From an uncultured Chloroflexota bacterium (GTDB lineage: Bacteria > Chloroflexota > Anaerolineae > Aggregatilineales > Phototrophicaceae): a stretch of DNA of 22,827 bases. Location of the stretch: NCBI GenBank assembly GCA_937942935.1, contig CALDGT010001249.1, positions 1 through 22,827 of the forward strand, written 5' to 3'. This document shows positions 1 through 7,364 of the stretch, in pieces. Each line of letters begins with the position of its first letter. Positions within the stretch are counted from its first letter, which is position 1. The notes under the pieces are model-generated. The model was given only the letters and a program-made list of their open reading frames with translations, had not been told where the DNA came from and searched no databases. The position numbers were made by a program, and so were the translations under genes.

Positions 1-966
1 CAGTTCAATTTCTTGTGTGTTATCGACTATCTGAATGGGTAATTCCACCGCAATCGGCTTTTGGAGTGCCAAATTCATGGCGGCGATATGCGCGGGTGTT
101 GTACCACAGCATCCGCCGATGATGCGTGCGCCAATCGCTTTGAATGTTTGAGCATATTCCCCAAAATAATCAGTTGTAGCGGGATACATTGCCCGCCCGC
201 CAATGGTCTGCGGATAGCCAGCATTCGGCATAGCAGATAACATCGCATTGGGCATGGCTTGGTGCATGGTATTGAGGATAGTCGCAATTTGACTGGGACC
301 TGCACTACAATTTACCCCGATAATATCTGCACCAGCCTTGACCAACTCGTGGGCGGCGCGTGCAGGGGAATAACCGAGTAGTGTGCGGTCGTCTTGGGCG
401 AATGTCATTTGTGCGATAATGGGCAAATTCACGCCATCTGTCTCGCGGATACTTTTTACCACTTCAATCCCGATGAGCAATTCGTTGTGGTCGCTGAATG
501 TCTCAAATAAAATGGCATCTACCCCTGCTTGGGAGAGGGCGCGGATTTGCTCAACAAAGCCTGTGCGGAGTTCTGCGGGGTTAATTTTGCCATACGGGCG
601 CAAACGCAACCCAATTGGACCGACTGCGCCAACAATATACACTTCATCGGCGGGGATATTGGTCTGGATGATGGCTTGGCGGATATTTTCGACTGCGGCG
701 GTATTAATTTCTGCAACTTGTTCACCGAGTCCGTATTCTGCCAATTTATACCGATTCGCGCCAAAGGTATTGGTTTCGATGAGGCGTGCGCCTGCAACCA
801 AATACTCCGCATGAACCGATTGAACCATCTCTGGGGCAGTGATATTGAGATGTTCAAAACACGCATTGAGCGCGACTCCATGTTGATGAAGCAGTGTTGC
901 CATTGCACCATCAGCGAGGAGCGTGCCACCATTTTTGAGAAAATCTAAAATTGGTTGTTTAGACAT
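1..966 (-). CDS. Homocysteine S-methyltransferase, probably N-terminal half of a methyltransferase/MTHFR fusion (partial)
   Basis: The frame starts at ATG 966 and stays open to the left edge, giving 322 residues without a stop. The protein has the pattern of the homocysteine S-methyltransferase (TIM barrel) family: an early LLADGAMATLL segment, then ETNTFGANRYKL, VGAVGPIG, and the three zinc-ligand cysteines, C220 in GVNCSAGP and C286-C287 in IGGCCGTTPAHI. Such enzymes move a methyl group to homocysteine to make methionine, with the zinc binding the thiol. After the CC motif the frame continues through a hydrophilic stretch (PIQIVDNTQEIEL) and leaves the window, which is longer than a stand-alone enzyme of about 300 residues. 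The bifunctional form with a C-terminal methylenetetrahydrofolate reductase is therefore the likeliest identity. A MetH-type protein is the alternative. No strong ribosome binding site is seen before the start. Confidence 0.9.
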   Translation of the reverse strand, partial: MSKQPILDFLKNGGTLLADGAMATLLHQHGVALNACFEHLNITAPEMVQSVHAEYLVAGARLIETNTFGANRYKLAEYGLGEQVAEINTAAVENIRQAIIQTNIPADEVYIVGAVGPIGLRLRPYGKINPAELRTGFVEQIRALSQAGVDAILFETFSDHNELLIGIEVVKSIRETDGVNLPIIAQMTFAQDDRTLLGYSPARAAHELVKAGADIIGVNCSAGPSQIATILNTMHQAMPNAMLSAMPNAGYPQTIGGRAMYPATTDYFGEYAQTFKAIGARIIGGCCGTTPAHIAAMNLALQKPIAVELPIQIVDNTQEIEL

Positions 967-1025
967 TGTGGTTTTTCATTCTTACAATAAAAAGGACAAG
1001 TGGCATGTATTGTATATACATATTC

Positions 1026-1056
1026 TTGATTATAGTATCCTTTTATCCATTATAAT
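1026..1056 (+). promoter_or_regulatory. Possible promoter of the first toxin-antitoxin pair
   Basis: TTGATT (1026-1031) and a perfect TATAAT (1051-1056) lie upstream of the antitoxin gene. The spacer is 19 bp, longer than ideal. The -10 is convincing and the -35 is weak. The start codon is 28 bp downstream of the -10, with AAGGAGAT at 1070-1077 as ribosome binding site. Confidence 0.45.
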
Positions 1057-1083
1057 ATAAGAAATGATGAAGGAGATTCTGAG

Positions 1084-1299
1084 ATGTCGGTGCAAGAAGT
1101 GATTCAACAAGTACGCCAAATGTCACGCCATGAACAACATGAATTGATGGAATGGCTAGGATTAGTTTTGCAAGAAGATAAATCAGATAAACCTTATACC
1201 GTTTGGGATTTTGAAGGAATCGCCGCTCACCTCGCTGATGATGAAGACCCACAAGATTATATCAATCGGTTGCGAGATGAATGGGATAAAGAAGTATGA
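1084..1299 (+). CDS. Antitoxin-like small acidic protein (partner of PIN toxin)
   Basis: This is a 71-residue acidic protein preceded by a strong ribosome binding site (AAGGAGAT, 6 bases before ATG). The N-terminal part (SVQEVIQQVRQMSRHEQHELMEW) reads as an amphipathic helix of the kind seen in small antitoxins. The C-terminal half is rich in Asp and Glu (LADDEDPQDYINRLRDEWDKEV), as expected of a flexible tail that could neutralise a PIN RNase. Its stop overlaps the start of the PIN gene by four bases (ATGA at 1296-1299), so the two are translationally coupled. I do not recognise a named antitoxin family. The role is inferred from position, size and acidity. Confidence 0.75.
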   Translation: MSVQEVIQQVRQMSRHEQHELMEWLGLVLQEDKSDKPYTVWDFEGIAAHLADDEDPQDYINRLRDEWDKEV

Positions 1300-1742
1300 T
1301 TTTATCACAGGCGCTATTAGGTGTGCATCACCTCTACATTGATACATCACCTTTCATCTATTACACCGAGAACAGACCCGAATTTCTGGCACAAGTTAAG
1401 GCTGTATTTGCTTATCAAGAAATAAATAATATTGATACAATCACCTCGGTTATCACTCTATCCGAGTGTGTAACTAAACCGCTAAAAGTAAATGACTCTT
1501 TATTAGTATCTGCCTACGAGCGATTTTTCTTGAAAACACGCAACATCTCAATGACCCCCGTCACACTTCAAATTTCGCGCCGTAGTGCCGATTTGCGAGC
1601 AAATTATGGATTACGAACACCTGATGCTTTGCATATTGCAACTGCATTAGAAACAGGATGTGAAGCATTTTTAACCAATGGTGTCTCTCTTAAGCGGGTT
1701 AAAGAATTATCTATTTTGATTCTCGGTGAGATGATAATTTAA
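1296..1742 (+). CDS. PIN-domain protein, VapC-like toxin
   Basis: The 148-residue protein fits the PIN ribonuclease family. LYIDTSPFIYY supplies the first acidic residue (D16), TLSECVTKPL the second (E57), and LRTPDALHIATAL the third (D110). These residues bind Mg2+ or Mn2+ for RNA cleavage in VapC toxins. The segment that usually reads TND near the end is TNG here (N128-G129), so the fourth acidic ligand appears to be missing. Some PIN proteins tolerate this. It overlaps the antitoxin gene by four bases. It is a likely toxin of a type II module, target RNA unknown. Confidence 0.85.
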   Translation: MILSQALLGVHHLYIDTSPFIYYTENRPEFLAQVKAVFAYQEINNIDTITSVITLSECVTKPLKVNDSLLVSAYERFFLKTRNISMTPVTLQISRRSADLRANYGLRTPDALHIATALETGCEAFLTNGVSLKRVKELSILILGEMII

Positions 1743-1822
1743 TGTCTAGCGTTTTATTGTTAAGTTTGAGAGAAGATTAATCAACGATGGCTGATGCACT
1801 GTTATACCAGCCATCATTAAAA

Positions 1823-2269
1823 TCAATTTCCGCTAACTTTTTCGCTGTCCATCCCGATTGACAATTCGTTAGCACAAGTCGAGACCAATGCAATGATTGT
1901 CCCTTCCCCATCGGGTGCGGTATCTAATAAATAGGCTAAACGCGCATAATTCCGATTTTTAACATTATTCGCCTCAATCAAGCGCCTATCTCTGTCCATG
2001 TACCATGCGCGTACTGCATTAATTGGGTCTGGCGAAAAGAGAACCCGTTGGGTACGACCAATCCCAAATGGGCGCAAAAAGGTATAGGTCTCAGATTCCA
2101 AACGCGAATTTGGATAATCTACCAACCATAAATCGGCATCTGATACACAAGAACTATCTACTGCGACAAAAAAAATGCTACCACAGCCGATTATCCCCAA
2201 GATAATCATGAGCATCCCTAAAAAACATCCTCGTGTTGTATAACGGCTTTCGTGTGGTGCGTATTCCAT
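1823..2269 (-). CDS. Small membrane-anchored protein of unknown function
   Basis: I do not recognise this 148-residue protein. ATG 2269 is chosen because AGGTG lies 5 bases upstream (2275-2279); a TTG directly before it would sit too close to that site. The N-terminus has one hydrophobic segment (about residues 14-37, FLGMLMIILGIIGCGSIFF), so it is probably anchored in the membrane with the rest outside. The outer part is soluble and carries no motif I can name. It lies alone on the minus strand, convergent with the PIN gene. Confidence 0.65.
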   Translation of the reverse strand: MEYAPHESRYTTRGCFLGMLMIILGIIGCGSIFFVAVDSSCVSDADLWLVDYPNSRLESETYTFLRPFGIGRTQRVLFSPDPINAVRAWYMDRDRRLIEANNVKNRNYARLAYLLDTAPDGEGTIIALVSTCANELSIGMDSEKVSGN

Positions 2270-2346
2270 CAAATCACCTGCTTTTCTTTATTTTCTATTG
2301 TAAGGCAAAGATTATAGATTTGTGTATTTATGATTCAAATAAAATC

Positions 2347-2379
2347 AAACCCAATCTAACATAAAACTATGGGTTTTTT
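2347..2379 (+). terminator. Weak hairpin with T-run in the leader of the VIT/vWA gene
   Basis: AAACCCA (2347-2353) can pair with TGGGTTT (2370-2376) and is followed by three more T. The stem is only 7 bp with a 16-base loop. It may be a weak terminator or attenuator in the leader, or simply chance. Confidence 0.25.
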
Positions 2380-2393
2380 ATGGAGATGGCTTT

Positions 2394-2438
2394 ATGACCA
2401 ATGGAACGATTTTCACATTAAATACGTTTAGGGGATAA
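2394..2438 (+). CDS. Possible 14-codon upstream ORF before the VIT/vWA gene
   Basis: ATG 2394 opens a 14-codon frame (MTNGTIFTLNTFRG) ending at TAA 2436-2438. It has a GGAG (2382-2385) 8 bases before the start, which is good spacing. It ends 30 bases before the ATG of the VIT/vWA gene. It could be a leader peptide or a coupling ORF. No codon is strongly over-represented, so I cannot say what it would sense. A chance occurrence is quite possible. Confidence 0.3.
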   Translation: MTNGTIFTLNTFRG

Positions 2439-2468
2439 GTGTTGTTCAAATTAGAAGGAGATTGTTCC

Positions 2469-4667
2469 ATGAAAGCCCGTTTACTTGCCTTTATCGTCTG
2501 CGCCGTGTTGATGCTCGGCGTATTCCCCTCATTTGCCCAAATAGATGTTATCCCTCCGCGTGGTGTATTCACCGACCCCGAATGGCTCAAGATAGATTAT
2601 CAACGGATTGATGTCCGTGTAGATAACCAAATTGCGACCACCAACATTGATATGCAGTTCACCAATGAAGGTCCCGGACTCGCAGAAGGCACATTCTTAT
2701 TCCCTCTGCCACAAGGTGCAACTGTCTCTGAATTGGTGATGTATATTAATGGGGTCGCCATTGAAGCGCGAGTTTTGCCTGCGGATGATGCGCGTGGTGT
2801 TTATAACGAAATTGTTCGTCAATATCGTGACCCTGCCCTGTTAGAATATATTGGCACAAGCGCCATTCAAGCCAATGTTTTCCCAATCCCACCCGGTGAG
2901 TCACGCCGAATCGAAATTAGCTATAATCAAATTTTAGAAGTTGATAATGGGCTTATCCATTATATTTTCCCCATGAATACCAACACGATCACCCCTCGCC
3001 CCATTGAGCAAATGAGCATCTCTTTGGAAGTGGTGAGCAACGATGTCATCAGCAATATTTATTCGCCTTCACACCGTATTGCTGTGGTACGCGATGGCGA
3101 TAAAGCCTTCCGCGCAGGTTGGGAAGCCAACCAAGTGTTATCTGGTGGCGATGATTTTAGTTTGTATTACGGCATCGCCAACGATACGATTAGTGTGAAT
3201 TTGCTCAGTTACCGTGAAAGTTCTGACCAAGATGGGTTCTTCATGCTCCTCATGCAACCCCCTCTTAGTGTGCCAGAAGACCAAATTTTGCCCAAAGATG
3301 TGATTATTGTCCTCGACCAATCGGGCAGTATGGATGGCATAAAATGGGAACAAGCCCAAGAAGCGACCAAATATGTGTTAAATAATTTGAATCCGAATGA
3401 CCGATTTAATGTAGTGGTCTTTAGCAGTGGCGTGCGCGTTTATGCAGACCAATTAGAAGATGCAGAAAACGCGGGTAATGCCGCCGATTGGGTGAATGGG
3501 TTATTCCCAGAAGGCGGGACAAATATCGAAGCCGCGCTTTCGAGTGCATTATCATTAGCCAATACAGACCGCGCTACCACCATCTTATTTTTGACCGATG
3601 GATTAGCCACCGAAGGCATCACCTTCACCGATGATATCCTCTCTAGCCTTGCCGATAAAGCCTTATCCAACACCCGCATTTTTACCTTTGGTGTGGGTGA
3701 TGATGTAGACACCATTTTGCTCGATAGCATTGCCCGCGATTTTCGTGGGACAACCGGTTATGTCCGTCCATCAGAACGGGTAGACGAAGAAGTTTCGAGT
3801 TTGTATAACAAAATTAGCGCCCCTGTTCTGACCGATGCCTCACTCGATTTTGGTGGTGCGCGTGTAGAATTAATGTACCCCGCCACTGTATCTAATTTAT
3901 TTGCAGGCGAACAAATCACTGTTGTTGGGACATATCGTGAAGGTATCGAAAACCTGACCTTAACCCTCAGTGGCAAAGTTGGCGGTGTCGAGACTCAATA
4001 TGTCTATGATAATTTGGAACTGCGCGAAAATGCGGGCGGTGAACCCTTCATTGCGCGGTTGTGGGCGACACGACGCATTGGTGATTTGCTAAATACCATC
4101 CGTTTGAATGGCGAAAATCCGGAATTGGTGGATAGTATCGTAACGCTCAGTGTGCGTTATGGTATCATCACACCCTACACCAGTTTCTTGATTGACGAAA
4201 ACGACATCCTCACCCAAGGCGGTATGGATAGAGCCAGAGAAGAATTGGAAATCTCTTCTATGGGATTCTCTAGCAATAACACAGGCAGTCGTGCAGTGGA
4301 TGATGCCGATATGATGAATAGCATGAATATGGCAGAAGCCCCCGCCGCCCCGATGGCGATGCCAACCATGACCGCAGGCGCTATGACCAATACACAGCAA
4401 TTAGATGGGGAACTTAGACAAACAGCACCCCTGCAAAATGCGATTACCAATGTGGTAGATAAGACATTTATCAATCTCAGTGGTGTTTGGAACGATACCA
4501 CCTTCCAACCCGACACAATGGAAACGGTCAAAGTCGAATTCTTGAGCGATGCCTATTTTGAATTGCTCGCCGAATTGCCAGAATTAGCCGATTATTTTGC
4601 ACTCGGTGATGCGGTGATTGTGGTCATTGAGGGTGTTGCTTACGAAGTGGTGCCATCAGAGGCATAA
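2469..4667 (+). CDS. Secreted VIT and vWA domain protein
   Basis: This 732-residue protein starts at ATG 2469, placed by AGAAGGAGA just upstream; longer frames from GTG 2439 would bury the signal peptide. Residues 1-24 form a signal peptide ending in PSFAQ. A VIT domain follows (about 30-150; VDNQIATTNIDMQFTNEG, TFLFPLPQGATVSEL, EARVLPADDARGVYNEI). The vWA domain starts near 278 with an intact metal site, D283-Q-S285-G-S287, then GGTNIEAALSSAL and ILFLTDG. A Met/Ala/Pro-rich stretch around 610-650 links to a C-terminal region of unknown fold. The layout resembles inter-alpha-trypsin inhibitor heavy chains and bacterial sortase-target VIT proteins, but no sortase signal or C-terminal anchor is present, so it is probably released. 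It likely binds proteins at the cell surface; the partner is unknown. Confidence 0.88.
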   Translation: MKARLLAFIVCAVLMLGVFPSFAQIDVIPPRGVFTDPEWLKIDYQRIDVRVDNQIATTNIDMQFTNEGPGLAEGTFLFPLPQGATVSELVMYINGVAIEARVLPADDARGVYNEIVRQYRDPALLEYIGTSAIQANVFPIPPGESRRIEISYNQILEVDNGLIHYIFPMNTNTITPRPIEQMSISLEVVSNDVISNIYSPSHRIAVVRDGDKAFRAGWEANQVLSGGDDFSLYYGIANDTISVNLLSYRESSDQDGFFMLLMQPPLSVPEDQILPKDVIIVLDQSGSMDGIKWEQAQEATKYVLNNLNPNDRFNVVVFSSGVRVYADQLEDAENAGNAADWVNGLFPEGGTNIEAALSSALSLANTDRATTILFLTDGLATEGITFTDDILSSLADKALSNTRIFTFGVGDDVDTILLDSIARDFRGTTGYVRPSERVDEEVSSLYNKISAPVLTDASLDFGGARVELMYPATVSNLFAGEQITVVGTYREGIENLTLTLSGKVGGVETQYVYDNLELRENAGGEPFIARLWATRRIGDLLNTIRLNGENPELVDSIVTLSVRYGIITPYTSFLIDENDILTQGGMDRAREELEISSMGFSSNNTGSRAVDDADMMNSMNMAEAPAAPMAMPTMTAGAMTNTQQLDGELRQTAPLQNAITNVVDKTFINLSGVWNDTTFQPDTMETVKVEFLSDAYFELLAELPELADYFALGDAVIVVIEGVAYEVVPSEA

Positions 4668-4688
4668 TGCAATTTCATTCAAATAAAC

Positions 4689-4716
4689 AATAAGGGCGCT
4701 TGTATGCGCCCTTATT
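4689..4716. terminator. Bidirectional intrinsic terminator
   Basis: An 11-bp perfect stem (AATAAGGGCGC at 4689-4699, GCGCCCTTATT at 4706-4716) surrounds a 6-base loop and is followed by more T. It sits between the convergent VIT/vWA and coaE genes and can serve both. Confidence 0.85.
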
Positions 4717-4732
4717 TTATTGCAAAGATATT

Positions 4733-5992
4733 TTATATCGGTTTTAATACGCGGTCTGTGCGGAGTTTCTTGGTCAAAATGACAATGCCATCGTTATAGA
4801 CTTCTTGAACCGATTCACGCCATGCGGGGATTTTAATATCCTTCACATCAGTCGCTTCGTAACCTGCTTCTAAGAAAGATGTCCCAAATTCATTAGCAGA
4901 TTTCGATGGCAAAAAGACAAAGCTCACTTCACTTTGCAATTCTTTAGAGGCTTCTTCAATCGTTTGCGCCAGCGCATAAATCGTCTGTGGGCGTTCTGGA
5001 ATGGCATCAATATAAATTTCATCCACACGAGTAATCAGGTTTTCGACTTGCCAACCGACCACCGCCACAATGCGACCATTGGCTTCGGCAATCATATAAC
5101 TCTTTTGCCCAAAATTCATCATCACATCGGAACGACTCACGCTTTTACCTGTGGCACGCGACAAATATCCCGCAATCAATTCGGCATTATTGGGCATCCC
5201 ACGTTTGACCAAAATTGTCCCCAAAGGCGCGGTAGCGGGTCTGGTTGGGACAGTTGGCGCGGTGGTAGATGGTTTTGGAGAAACAGTTGGTGTTGATGTC
5301 GGAGTCGGCGCTGGTTTTGGGGGTTGCACAGCCGTTGATGGTGTGACAACAGGGGTTGCTGGGACAGGTTTAGGTGTTGGCACGGACACATTCACAGGCA
5401 TAGCATTCCATGCAATTTGAACTTGCTTCCATGTTTCTTCGAGGTTGCCATCATTTTGAATGACGACATGGGCAGATTCAATTTTAGATTTTTGCGAATT
5501 TTGTGCAAGGATGCGTTGCTTGGCTTCATCCTCTGTCATTTTGCGTTTTTGGATGAGGCGCAAATATTGTGATTTTGGATTGGCATTCACCACCCAAATC
5601 GCATTACACGCCTTACCCAATTCACCCTCTAATAATTTTATCGCCTCAATGACGACAACCGGTTGTTTAGCACGACTCACGAGGGTATTAATTGCTTGTC
5701 CCACCACAGGATGCACAATCGCTTCTAATTTGGCGAGCAAAGCAGGATTGCTAAACACCATATTTCCCAACATCCCACGATTAATGGTCTTATCGGGATT
5801 AAGAATTACTTGCCCAAAGGTCTCGATAATCGGTTTGTAGGCAGGCGCGCCCGGAGACATCGCCTGATGGGTCAAGCCGTCTGCATCAATGGTATATGCA
5901 CCCAAATGTTGGAGCATTTGTCTGACCACACTTTTGCCAACAGCAATATTCCCCGTGAGACCAATCACGTATTTATTCCCAAAACGACTCAC
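4733..5992 (-). CDS. coaE: Dephospho-CoA kinase fused to a C-terminal acetyltransferase-like domain
   Basis: GTG 5992 is the probable start because GGAGGT (5999-6004) lies 6 bases upstream; an in-frame ATG at 6010 would place that site inside the gene. The product is 419 residues. Residues 3-198 are dephospho-CoA kinase, the last step of CoA synthesis: P-loop GNIAVGKS (14-21), DADGLTH (36-42), and a C-terminal AQNSQKSKIESAHVVIQNDG segment. Residues 199-257 form a linker of almost only Pro, Thr, Ser, Ala and Val. Residues 258-419 look like a GNAT fold (SYMIAEANGRIVAVVGWQVE, then TSFLEAGYEAT), but the usual acetyl-CoA loop with R/QxxGxG is not visible. CoaE is normally about 200 residues, so the extension is unusual. 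Its function is unknown; CoA-linked sensing or catalysis is a guess. Confidence 0.9.
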   Translation of the reverse strand: MSRFGNKYVIGLTGNIAVGKSVVRQMLQHLGAYTIDADGLTHQAMSPGAPAYKPIIETFGQVILNPDKTINRGMLGNMVFSNPALLAKLEAIVHPVVGQAINTLVSRAKQPVVVIEAIKLLEGELGKACNAIWVVNANPKSQYLRLIQKRKMTEDEAKQRILAQNSQKSKIESAHVVIQNDGNLEETWKQVQIAWNAMPVNVSVPTPKPVPATPVVTPSTAVQPPKPAPTPTSTPTVSPKPSTTAPTVPTRPATAPLGTILVKRGMPNNAELIAGYLSRATGKSVSRSDVMMNFGQKSYMIAEANGRIVAVVGWQVENLITRVDEIYIDAIPERPQTIYALAQTIEEASKELQSEVSFVFLPSKSANEFGTSFLEAGYEATDVKDIKIPAWRESVQEVYNDGIVILTKKLRTDRVLKPI

Positions 5993-6099
5993 GGCTATAC
6001 CTCCCCGCATATAATTTGATAGAAATGTACATCTTCCATAAAACGACTTTCTTCTCTCTGTTTATTAGTCTAGCCCATTTTATCAAATTCCACCACCAT

Positions 6100-7215
6100 C
6101 TACCAAAAAGAATTCAAATAAAATTCAAACTCTTCTAAGGCTTTCGGCATATTTTCCCGACCAAACCCCAAACGCACATGCTTATCCCCCGCAAAAAAGC
6201 AAGTGCTTGGCAATAACATCACCCCACGCTCTTGGATGAGCGATACACAAAATGCCTCGCTGTTCACATCCCATTTGAGGCGCGGGAATCCGATAGACCC
6301 TGCGTGAGGGCGTTCCCACTCGATGAGCGATTCATACCGCGCAAAAAAATCATCCAACATCACCATATTTTTTTGGATAATCTCTAAATTGCGTTTCACA
6401 ATTTTATCGCGCTGGCGCAAGGCAATCAGGCTCAAAAATTCACTTGGGGCGCTGTTGCAAATAGTGGTGTAATCTTTGAATTGTGCCATCCGCGCATAAG
6501 CAGGTTGATTACGTGTCGCAATCCAGCCAATCCTTAGCCCTGCCAAGCCATATGTTTTGCTCATCACACCTAATGAGGTCGCCAATTCGTAGCTATCACA
6601 AGCGGCGGGCAGTCGGTCTTGTGGATTGTGTTCTAATCCGCGATACACCTCATCGCAAAATAATTCAATCCCACGCGGGCGCAAAATTTCGATGAGGGCA
6701 TGAAATTTTTCTTGTGACATCAAATACCCTGTTGGGTTATGTGGGGTATTGATAATCACAGCACGGGTATTTGGGCGGATATTATCTGCCAACCAGTTCA
6801 AATCCAAGTCCCAGCCAGTCGCCTCATCTGCCATCCAAAACGAAACATCGCATCCATTGGCGCGGGCAATCTCGTATAACGATTGATAACTCGGTGCATG
6901 AACGATGATGTGGTCGCCAACACCCACCGTTGTATTCATATACGCAAAAATGGCTTCTTCTGCGCCAGAAAAAACTAAAATTTGGGCGGGATTCATTTGA
7001 GTATATAGAGTGGCAATTTCGGCGCGGAGCTGTGGATTGCCTTCATATTCGGTATAGCCAAGCCACACCTCGCCAAAGGCTTGCGATGCGCCATCTTCTA
7101 GTGCCAACACATCGTGAATACTCATAGATTGGCAATCGGAACTACCGAGCAAATACTTAACGCTAAATTCATACGGGACAAAAAAACGCTCTAATTCAAA
7201 TGGCGGAATTTTCAT
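6100..7215 (-). CDS. Class I/II PLP-dependent aminotransferase
   Basis: The 371-residue protein has the fold-type I signature: SGAEEAIFAYMNT for cofactor phosphate binding, NTPHNPTGYL with N160, CDEVYRGLE with D188 and Y191, and SKTYGLAGLRIGW with the Schiff-base lysine K220 and phosphate-binding R228. An arginine in KHVRLGFGREN near the end probably binds the substrate carboxylate. The family is clear; the substrate is not. The N-terminus (ELERFFVPYEFSVKYLLGSSD) is of the kind seen in a subgroup that includes capreomycidine-synthase-like enzymes, but the genes around it do not point to such a pathway. It is transcribed alone on the minus strand, 107 bp upstream of coaE and possibly co-transcribed with it. 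No clear ribosome binding site stands before the ATG. Confidence 0.88.
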   Translation of the reverse strand: MKIPPFELERFFVPYEFSVKYLLGSSDCQSMSIHDVLALEDGASQAFGEVWLGYTEYEGNPQLRAEIATLYTQMNPAQILVFSGAEEAIFAYMNTTVGVGDHIIVHAPSYQSLYEIARANGCDVSFWMADEATGWDLDLNWLADNIRPNTRAVIINTPHNPTGYLMSQEKFHALIEILRPRGIELFCDEVYRGLEHNPQDRLPAACDSYELATSLGVMSKTYGLAGLRIGWIATRNQPAYARMAQFKDYTTICNSAPSEFLSLIALRQRDKIVKRNLEIIQKNMVMLDDFFARYESLIEWERPHAGSIGFPRLKWDVNSEAFCVSLIQERGVMLLPSTCFFAGDKHVRLGFGRENMPKALEEFEFYLNSFW

Positions 7216-7221
7216 ATCAAA

Positions 7222-7250
7222 TAACCCGCCTTACCCGTTTATGCGGGTTA
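7222..7250 (-). promoter_or_regulatory. Hairpin directly upstream of the aminotransferase start
   Basis: TAACCCGC (7222-7229) pairs perfectly with GCGGGTTA (7243-7250) across a 13-base loop, ending 7 bases before the aminotransferase start codon on the minus strand. The loop holds another ACCCG copy, so alternative pairings exist. The hairpin covers the only purine-rich stretch near the start and could hide the ribosome binding site. The role is inferred only. Confidence 0.3.
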
Positions 7251-7364
7251 AGTCCTAATATATCCATTCTTAATTCAGGGTCTTGTATAATCAAAATTAT
7301 CACCTTTATTTATCGGATATGACTGGATTCATCCTTCAGTTCTAGCGAAAACGAAAAACCACTT

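Noticed and set aside
383..948. Plus-strand open frames opposite the homocysteine methyltransferase gene
   Set aside because: They are antisense to a well-conserved gene, show no family resemblance and lack ribosome binding sites.
4934..5420. Gly/Val-rich plus-strand frames opposite the coaE linker
   Set aside because: They are shadows of the Pro/Thr-rich linker on the other strand and have no support of their own.
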